This document shows positions 59,001 to 64,000 of a stretch of DNA of 64,000 bases, in pieces. This stretch comes from Pseudonocardia terrae (GTDB lineage Bacteria > Actinomycetota > Actinomycetes > Mycobacteriales > Pseudonocardiaceae), in the NCBI RefSeq assembly GCF_021343995.1, contig NZ_JAJTTE010000032.1:25542-89541 (forward strand). The letters are read 5' to 3'. Below the pieces are notes generated by a model. The model did no database searches and was not told the DNA's origin. It saw nothing but the letters and a program-made list of their open reading frames with translations. A program made the position numbers and the translations under genes. Position 1 is the first letter of the stretch. Each line of letters starts with the position of its first letter.

Positions 59001-60100
59001 GAGGCGACCACCCCCGGCTGGAAGCGCGGCACCCGCATCACCACGCGGGTGCCGGCGCCGACCGCCGTCTCGATGACCAGGCCGTACTGCGGGCCGTAGA
59101 CCGCGCGCAGCCTTCGGTCCACGTTGGTCAGTGCCAGCCCGTCGCCCGGGCCGGCCCCGGCGAGCACCGCGCGGGCCACGTCGGGATCCATGCCCGGCCC
59201 GTCGTCCTCGATCGCGATCACGCACTCCGATCCCTGGGCCTCGCCGCTCACCAGCACCGACCCGCCCTCGCCCCGGCGCTCGACGCCGTGCTGCACCGCG
59301 TTCTCCACGAGCGGCTGCAGAGCGAGGAAGGGCAGCGCGACCGGCAGCACCTCCGGCGCGATCCGCACCTGCACCCGCAGCCGGTCCCCGAGCACCGCGC
59401 GGGCCAGTGCCAGGTAGGCCTCGACGGCGCGGAACTCCCCGGCGAGCGTGGTGTAGTCGCCGCGGCGGGCCACCGAGTGCCGGATGTACTCGGCGAAGTC
59501 GAGGATCAGGTCGCGGGCGCGGTCGGGGTCGCTGTCGACAAACGAGCCGATCGTGGTCAGTGCGTTGTAGACGAAGTGCGGGGAGATCTCCGCGCGCAAC
59601 GCCCGCAGCTCGGCCTCCTCCGCGGCCCGCGCCGAGGCCTCCAGCCGGCCGCGCCCGAGCGCCTCCGCGACCCAGTCCGCGGCCCGTCGCGCGGCGGCGC
59701 GGGGCACCTCGCCGCACACCGCGAGCACCCCGGCGGGCTCCCCGCGGACCTGCAGCGGCAGCACCACCGTGGTCCCGCGCGCGGCCCGGTGGCCGTCCCG
59801 GCGGGCCTGCTCGACGAGCTCGTCGGCCTGCGGATCGGGGCGCCCGGCCCAGGCGATCTCGCCGTGCAGGTCCGCCAGGCCCACGCCGTCGGCCCCGAGC
59901 AGGGCCCGCAGCCGGCGGGCCGCGCGCGCCACGGGATCGGGGCCGAGGTCGCCGGGCCGGGCGCCGAGGCCGCCGCGCAGGTCCGCGGCGATCGCCGAGC
60001 CGGCCGCGAGGATCTCCGTGGGGTCCGTGGTGCCGCCCCGGAGCCGCCGGAACAGCCGTCGCCGCCGCGCGACGGGGGCGTCCTCGGTCACCACGCGCAC
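58997..60100 (-). CDS. LytS-type sensor histidine kinase, soluble
   Basis: A 367-residue protein: a GAF-like domain at about 60-140 (LRALLGADGVGLADLHGE), the His-kinase core EISPHFVYNALTTIGSFVDS (His175) and an ATPase domain with LQPLVENAVQHGVE and IEDDGPGMDPDV. Unlike LytS or BtsS it has no membrane helices, so it probably senses a cytoplasmic signal. The frame opens at GTG 60100; TAGGCT just upstream of it and 7 bases before GTG 60094 looks like a -10, so a leaderless start at 60094 or 60091 is possible. Confidence 0.9.
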   Translation of the reverse strand: MRVVTEDAPVARRRRLFRRLRGGTTDPTEILAAGSAIAADLRGGLGARPGDLGPDPVARAARRLRALLGADGVGLADLHGEIAWAGRPDPQADELVEQARRDGHRAARGTTVVLPLQVRGEPAGVLAVCGEVPRAAARRAADWVAEALGRGRLEASARAAEEAELRALRAEISPHFVYNALTTIGSFVDSDPDRARDLILDFAEYIRHSVARRGDYTTLAGEFRAVEAYLALARAVLGDRLRVQVRIAPEVLPVALPFLALQPLVENAVQHGVERRGEGGSVLVSGEAQGSECVIAIEDDGPGMDPDVARAVLAGAGPGDGLALTNVDRRLRAVYGPQYGLVIETAVGAGTRVVMRVPRFQPGVVAS

Positions 60101-60191
60101 AGCCTAAGGTGCGCCCCCGACGTGCACGATCCGCACGCGGGTGCGGGGTCCCCCCGAGCATCGCCCGCTAGACGGTATGGGAAGCCTGGGC

Positions 60192-60272
60192 TGGGGCCTC
60201 ACCGCATGTGAACGTGGGTTGCCGGGCAGGAGTGGGTCCTGGCCGGTAGAGCCACAGATGTGGGAGGCCCCA
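60192..60272 (+). ncRNA. Structured leader of IS110 transposase, bridge-RNA candidate
   Basis: TGGGGCCTC (60192-60200) pairs with GAGGCCCCA (60264-60272) and closes an inner hairpin (60222-60231 with 60237-60246, one mismatch, GTGGG loop). The outer stem covers the transposase ribosome site. IS110 elements are known to make a bridge RNA from a noncoding end; whether this is it is inference, and it is shorter than the RNA described for IS621. Confidence 0.4.
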
Positions 60273-61370
60273 GTGGAGCGCAAGCGTACGAGCGTCGGGC
60301 TGGATGTGCACGCACGATCGGTGAGGGCGTGCGGGCTGGACGGGGTGACCGGCGAGGTGTTCGAGCGCCAGTTGACCCCGGACTGTGGCGAGTTGCTGGG
60401 CTGGCTGGGGTCGCTGCCTGGCCCGGTCGCGGTGAGCTATGAGGCCGGCCCGACCGGGTTCGGGCTGGCCCGGTTCCTGGCCGGTGAAGGCATCGACTGC
60501 CGGGTGGCGGCGCCGTCGAAGCTGCAGCGCCCGTCCGGTGATCGGGTCAAGACCGACCGGCGCGACGCCCGGCATCTGGCCCGGCTGGTCCATCTCGGGG
60601 AGATCGTCGCGGTCACCGTGCCCAGCGTGGGGCAGGAAGCGGCCCGGGATCTGGTGCGGGCCCGCGAAGACGTCCGCCGGGATCTGCTGGCCGCCCGGCA
60701 CCGGCTGTCGAAACTGTTGCTGCGCCAGGGGATCGTCTACTACGGCGGGAAACCGTGGACGGCCAACCACGACCGGTGGCTGCAGGCCCGGCGCCGGTTG
60801 GCGGTGTTCGACCAGCCCGGGCTGGGGCTGGCCTTCGACATCGCCTACGACACCGTGCTGGCCACGCTGGCCCGCCGCGACCGGCTCGACGCCGCCATCG
60901 CCGAGATGGCCACCGAGGGCGACTACGCCCCGGTCGTGACCCGGCTCGGGTGCCTGCGGGGGGTGTCCACGCTGACCGGGTTCGGACTCGCGGTCGAGAT
61001 CGGCGACTGGCAGCGGCTGAGCGGCCGCTCGATCGGCGCCTACCTCGGGCTGGTGCCCACCGAGTCCTCCTCCGGGCAGTCCCGCTCGCAAGGCTCGATC
61101 ACCAAGACCGGCAACGCCCACGCCCGCCGGCTGTTGATCGAAGCCGCCTGGCACCACCGGCGCCCGAACCGGCCCAGCGTGGTGCTGCGTCGACGTCAGG
61201 ACAAGGCCAGCCCGGCGGCCCGAGATCGCGGCCAGCGGGGCAACCGGCGGCTGCACGCGCGCTGGGCCCGGTTCGACGCCCGCCACAAGCTTCCGGTCGT
61301 GGCGAACACCGCGATCGCCCGCGAGCTCGCCGGCTGGTGCTGGTCACTGGCCGTGCTCGACGACGACTGA
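60273..61370 (+). CDS. IS110-family transposase
   Basis: A 365-residue protein. The N-terminal DEDD RuvC-like domain begins TSVGLDVHARSVRACGLDG (Asp), then VSYEAGPTGFGLA (Glu) and KTDRRDARHLARLV (Asp, Asp). The C-terminal Transposase_20 domain has GVSTLTGFGLAVEIGDW, SGRSIGAYLGLVPTESSSG and SITKTGNAHARRLLIEAAW, with a Ser-rich loop expected to give the nucleophile. GTG 60273 with GGGAGG five bases upstream is preferred over ATG 60258. The protein appears intact; codon use is like its neighbours. Confidence 0.93.
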   Translation: MERKRTSVGLDVHARSVRACGLDGVTGEVFERQLTPDCGELLGWLGSLPGPVAVSYEAGPTGFGLARFLAGEGIDCRVAAPSKLQRPSGDRVKTDRRDARHLARLVHLGEIVAVTVPSVGQEAARDLVRAREDVRRDLLAARHRLSKLLLRQGIVYYGGKPWTANHDRWLQARRRLAVFDQPGLGLAFDIAYDTVLATLARRDRLDAAIAEMATEGDYAPVVTRLGCLRGVSTLTGFGLAVEIGDWQRLSGRSIGAYLGLVPTESSSGQSRSQGSITKTGNAHARRLLIEAAWHHRRPNRPSVVLRRRQDKASPAARDRGQRGNRRLHARWARFDARHKLPVVANTAIARELAGWCWSLAVLDDD

Positions 61371-61456
61371 CCAGCAGCCCTTGATCGTCCGAACCCGGGA
61401 CACGGCGGTGACGGCTGCGCCTGTGAGTGGACCCGCGAACGCACTATGAGCAACCC

Positions 61457-61488
61457 CTCCTGCCCACCCCGTCGCCGGGGAGCAGGAG
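61457..61488. other. Hairpin in the right flank of the IS110 transposase
   Basis: CTCCTGC (61457-61463) pairs with GCAGGAG (61482-61488), and inside it CCCCG (61467-61471) with CGGGG (61476-61480) around a TCGC loop. It lies 87 bp after the transposase stop. The 487-bp gap from 61371 to 61857 holds this hairpin, another at 61628 and a large palindrome, but no gene. Confidence 0.7.
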
Positions 61489-61627
61489 CCGGTGACGCTC
61501 GCTGCTAGACCCGCGGAACCTACTCGAGCCGAACAGTCCGTCCTGCGGTAACCAACCCGCGAATATCAGACTGACAACGCGTCGAACGCCGACACGCTCG
61601 CCACCACCGGCTCCCGGTCCGGACAAC

Positions 61628-61665
61628 GAAGCGGTGCCCACGACGACGGTCCTGGGCACCGCTTC
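61628..61665. terminator. Terminator-like hairpin
   Basis: A perfect 13-bp inverted repeat GAAGCGGTGCCCA (61628-61640) and TGGGCACCGCTTC (61653-61665) with a 12-nt loop. It could end transcription from the IS element. Confidence 0.65.
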
Positions 61666-61701
61666 ACCCTGCCCCTTGACAGAACGGCCTACATATCAGT
61701 G

Positions 61702-61855
61702 CGGTGACCACGAACGTTCGCCGGGTGATCGCGTGATCCGGGGGGTTCCTCGCAAGGCGCCCCCGCACCGCCTGTACCGGGCGTACCGGGGTGCGGGGGC
61801 AACGCCGCGAGGGGCCGCCCGGCGCGCGAGGACCGGTGAACGTTCGTGGTCACCG
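61702..61855. repeat. 154-bp nested palindrome (MITE-like)
   Basis: Outer arms of 23 bp (61702-61724 with 61833-61855, 22 of 23 paired) include CGAACGTTCG. Inside, CCTCGC (61748-61753) pairs with GCGAGG (61807-61812) and GCCCCCGCACC (61759-61769) with GGTGCGGGGGC (61790-61800). It lies two bases from the end of the O-methyltransferase gene. Confidence 0.85.
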
Positions 61856-61857
61856 GA

Positions 61858-62547
61858 CTAGCGACGGGTCGCGACCAGCAGGCCGTCGCCGAGCGGGAGC
61901 AGGGCCGCCACGAGCCGCTCGTCCTCGCGCACCTGCCGGGTCGCCTCGCGCAGGCCCGCGGCGGCGCGGTGGGCCGGGTCGTCGCCGTCCGCGGCAGGGT
62001 CGCCCGCGAGGCGGTCGGCCGTCTCCGGTGCGCCCGCCGACAGCACGCCGTCGAGCACGAGGACGCCGCCCGGACGGAGCAGCCGGATCGCCTCCGCGAG
62101 GTAGCCCGGGTAGTCCGCGGCACCGGGCGCGAGACGGGACCCGCCGCCGCTGCGCGCGACGTCGACCAGGACCAGGTCGTAGCCGCCGTCGGTCAGCCGG
62201 GGGAGGACCTCCAGCGCCAGCCCGTTGATCAGCCGCAGCCGTCCGGGCCCGTGCCCGGCGTCGAGGAAGGAGCGGCGGGCGGCCCGCTGCAGCTCCGGGT
62301 CGACGTCGATCGAGGTCAGCGTGCCGTCGGCGGCCATCCCGCGGAGCAGCCAGAGTCCGGAGACCCCGGACCCCGTGCCGATCTCCACGACGGCCCGTGC
62401 TCCGGTGGTCGCGGCGAGGAGGGCGAGCGCGGCGCCGGTGCCCGCGCTGACCGGGTCGGCCCCGGCCGCGAGACCGCGGGCGCGCGCGCCGGCGAGCACC
62501 TCGTCCTCGGCCAGGTAGCCGTCCACGTCGGCCGCAGTGGCGGTCAT
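61858..62547 (-). CDS. O-methyltransferase (Rv1220c-like)
   Basis: A 229-residue SAM-dependent enzyme: YLAEDEVLAGARARGLAAG, SAM motif AVVEIGTGSGVSGLWLLRG, TLTSIDVDPELQRAARRSF, YDLVLVDVARSG, YLAEAIRLLRPGGVLVLDG and EDERLVAALLPLGDGLLVA. It is the neighbour of sigE in M. tuberculosis too. The usual metal-binding DAD segment reads VDVARSGGGSRLAPGAADYPG, a short insertion. ATG 62547 is preceded by TATGTT, a possible -10 for a leaderless mRNA. The promoter region shared with sigE is 62548-62782. Confidence 0.9.
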   Translation of the reverse strand: MTATAADVDGYLAEDEVLAGARARGLAAGADPVSAGTGAALALLAATTGARAVVEIGTGSGVSGLWLLRGMAADGTLTSIDVDPELQRAARRSFLDAGHGPGRLRLINGLALEVLPRLTDGGYDLVLVDVARSGGGSRLAPGAADYPGYLAEAIRLLRPGGVLVLDGVLSAGAPETADRLAGDPAADGDDPAHRAAAGLREATRQVREDERLVAALLPLGDGLLVATRR

Positions 62548-62782
62548 GGGCGTTGAACATACTGGGCGAACGGGCCACCACCGCACGGAATCGCAGCCGA
62601 TCACCCTCCGGACGGGTTCACAGGTTCTTCTCAGACGGTTATCACGCTCCTGTCACGGGCATGCGGCACCTTGTGTGGCGTGGGACCGGGGTCGTCGGTC
62701 CTGCGCCGGGGCCGGGAACCATCCCCGCCGGCCCGCCGTTGACCGAACGGCACGACCCGCCGCAGGAGGTGCGCTCCCCATC

Positions 62783-63418
62783 ATGACCGACCGACCGGCC
62801 ACCGTGGGTTTCGACGCCGAGCCGTCGCTCGGGTCGTCGCTGCCCGGCGAGGGGGCCGACTGGACCCCTCCGAGCTGGGACGAGGTCGTCCGGGAGCACG
62901 CGGACCGGGTCTACCGGCTCGCCTACCGGCTCACGGGCAATCCGCACGACGCCGAGGACCTCACCCAGGAGACCTTCATCCGGGTCTTCCGTTCCCTCGC
63001 GAACTACCGGCCCGGCACGTTCGAGGGCTGGCTGCACCGCATCACCACGAACCTGTTCCTCGACATGGTCCGCCGCCGCGCCCGGCTGCGCATGGAGGGC
63101 CTGCCCGAGGACACCGACCGCCTGCCCGGCGGCGGCCCGGAGCCGGAGGACGTGTTCTCCGCCACGCACCTGGACCCGACATTGCAGGCCGCGCTCGACG
63201 AGCTGGCGCCGGAGTTCCGCGCCGCGGTCGTGCTCTGCGACGTCGAGGGCCTCTCGTACGAGGAGATCGGTGCCACCCTCGGGGTCAAGCTGGGTACCGT
63301 GAGGAGCAGGATCCACCGCGGTCGGGCGGCGCTGCGTCAGGCGATCGAGCGTCGCCGCGCCCTGGAGCGCACGGAGAGCACAGAGGGTCGCGAGCTGGTG
63401 GCGGCCGGGGAGAGGTAG
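62783..63418 (+). CDS. sigE: ECF sigma factor SigE
   Basis: A 211-residue sigma-70 protein. Region 2: VREHADRVYRLAYRLTGNPH, DAEDLTQETFIRVFRSLANY, FEGWLHRITTNLFLDMVRRR. Region 4: ALDELAPEFRAAVVLCDVEG, LSYEEIGATLGVKLGTVRSR and IHRGRAALRQ. It is nearly the same as mycobacterial SigE in these regions but has a shorter N-terminus. It directs the envelope-stress regulon. The ATG at 62783 lies 13 bases after AGGAGG, longer than ideal. It is followed after 7 bases by its anti-sigma gene. Confidence 0.94.
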   Translation: MTDRPATVGFDAEPSLGSSLPGEGADWTPPSWDEVVREHADRVYRLAYRLTGNPHDAEDLTQETFIRVFRSLANYRPGTFEGWLHRITTNLFLDMVRRRARLRMEGLPEDTDRLPGGGPEPEDVFSATHLDPTLQAALDELAPEFRAAVVLCDVEGLSYEEIGATLGVKLGTVRSRIHRGRAALRQAIERRRALERTESTEGRELVAAGER

Positions 63419-63425
63419 GCAGTTC

Positions 63426-64000
63426 ATGGCCGACGCGCGTCGGAGGTTCGGACGGAGCGCCCCCCACTGGGGTGTCGACCACCTGTCGCAGGACGCGGTG
63501 GTCGCCTTCGTCGACGACGAGCTCTCCGCCGGCGCGCGCGAGCGGGCCGCCGCGCACGTCGCCTCCTGCGGGGAGTGCGCCGCCGAGGTGGTCGCCCAGC
63601 GTCAGGTGCGCTCCGCCCTGCGCTCGGCCGACGAGCCGCACGTGCCCTCCTCGCTGCTCTCGATGCTGCGGAACATCCCGCAGGAGGCCGAGCTGCCGCC
63701 CCCGCCGCCGGGGCTCGCCATGACGGCGGACGGCCAGATGGTGTCGGTGCTGCGCCCCGAGGCGATGCCCGACGCGCAGGCCCGCCCGACCACCGCGCCG
63801 CCCGCCACCTCGGTGCGGCGCACCCCCGACCTCACCGGCCGCCTCGCCGCGCCCGCGGGCCTCGGGAGCGGGCACCTGCCCGTCTCGCGCGGTCGCCGGC
63901 TGCGCGTGGGCGCCGCGGCGGCGTCGGGCCTCGCGCTCGGCGCGCTCGCCTTCGGCGTGCTGCCCTCGTCCGCCGTCGCACCCGGCGCACCGGCCCAGCC
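63426..64000 (+). CDS. rseA: Zinc anti-sigma factor RseA, N-terminal part (cut by window edge)
   Basis: About 191 codons are present. The ZAS motif H-x3-C-x2-C appears as AAHVASCGECAAEVV (His44, Cys48, Cys51) after LSQDAVVAFVDDELSAGARE. A Pro-rich middle follows and a hydrophobic stretch near the end (VGAAAASGLALGALAFGVLP). It should bind and restrain SigE. The M. tuberculosis orthologue (Rv1222) has the same place. The C-terminus lies beyond base 64000. Confidence 0.88.
   Translation, partial: MADARRRFGRSAPHWGVDHLSQDAVVAFVDDELSAGARERAAAHVASCGECAAEVVAQRQVRSALRSADEPHVPSSLLSMLRNIPQEAELPPPPPGLAMTADGQMVSVLRPEAMPDAQARPTTAPPATSVRRTPDLTGRLAAPAGLGSGHLPVSRGRRLRVGAAAASGLALGALAFGVLPSSAVAPGAPAQ

Larger units (their letters stand above)
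60167..61510 (+). mobile_element. IS110-family insertion sequence (ends approximate)
   Basis: A DEDD transposase gene without terminal inverted repeats, as usual for IS110. The ends are not certain: GCTAGAC occurs at 60167-60173 and again at 61504-61510, 1.34 kb apart, a plausible element length. The flanks of the transposase gene are strongly structured (hairpins 60192-60272 and 61457-61488). Confidence 0.65.

Noticed and set aside
62605..62782. SigE-type autoregulatory promoter
   Set aside because: GGTTC and CGGTTA words are present but not in the spacing and orientation I could defend.

Overview
The window is very GC-rich, gene-dense DNA with strong G/C bias at third codon positions, many GTG starts and many 1-4 nt gene overlaps. 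It reads as a chromosomal segment of a filamentous-type actinobacterium. A Pseudonocardiales genome (Pseudonocardia-like) is my best guess; this is an inference from gene content and not a database result. The most useful anchor is gene order. From about 17.6 to 53.8 kb the core genes follow the Mycobacterium tuberculosis block Rv3201c-Rv3212 in inverted orientation: adnB, adnA, lipV remnant, alkyltransferase-like gene, TIGR02569 gene, moeZ, TetR, DUF3107, ferritin-like gene, rhlE, beta-propeller protein. The right edge (61.9-64 kb) matches the Rv1220c-sigE-rseA order.

Left part (1-17.6 kb): a truncated CorA Mg transporter, a MaoC-like dehydratase, a Nudix hydrolase, a small membrane protein with a PH-domain protein, and a fused CydDC exporter. 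Next comes a minus-strand redox operon (G6PDH-like enzyme, type II NADH dehydrogenase, GMC oxidoreductase), divergent from cydAB. Together these look like a respiratory island: an NADH-linked dehydrogenase, NDH-2 feeding the quinone pool, a bd oxidase, and the exporter needed to assemble it. A PHP phosphoesterase, an orphan Fe-S RecB-type nuclease, a membrane protein and an aldo/keto reductase follow.

Middle (17.6-45 kb): the conserved backbone is interrupted by lineage-specific insertions. These are a TetR-SDR-diiron oxygenase-hydrolase cluster with two operator palindromes, a copper P-type ATPase with a membrane-anchored partner and a CsoR-like site, a 1,221-residue low-complexity membrane protein, and a nitrate/nitrite assimilation operon (narK-nirB-nirD-hemD/wHTH-sirohydrochlorin chelatase). 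The last makes the transporter, the siroheme enzyme and parts of the siroheme route together. A 500-bp noncoding region of degenerate tandem repeats follows.

Right part (45-64 kb): the AdnAB double-strand-break resection machine, with a secreted GH16 glycosidase inserted between its subunits; a triple AT-rich repeat; two sodium/solute symporter systems with a LytS/LytTR two-component pair; an IS110-type insertion sequence with structured flanks; a 150-bp nested palindrome; then an O-methyltransferase, sigE and the start of its zinc anti-sigma factor.

I saw no tRNA, rRNA or CRISPR array. The features most worth a second look are the G6PDH-like protein lacking substrate-binding lysines, the giant repeat protein, the IS110 element and neighbouring palindrome, the triple AT-rich repeat, and the apparently internally deleted lipV-like hydrolase.
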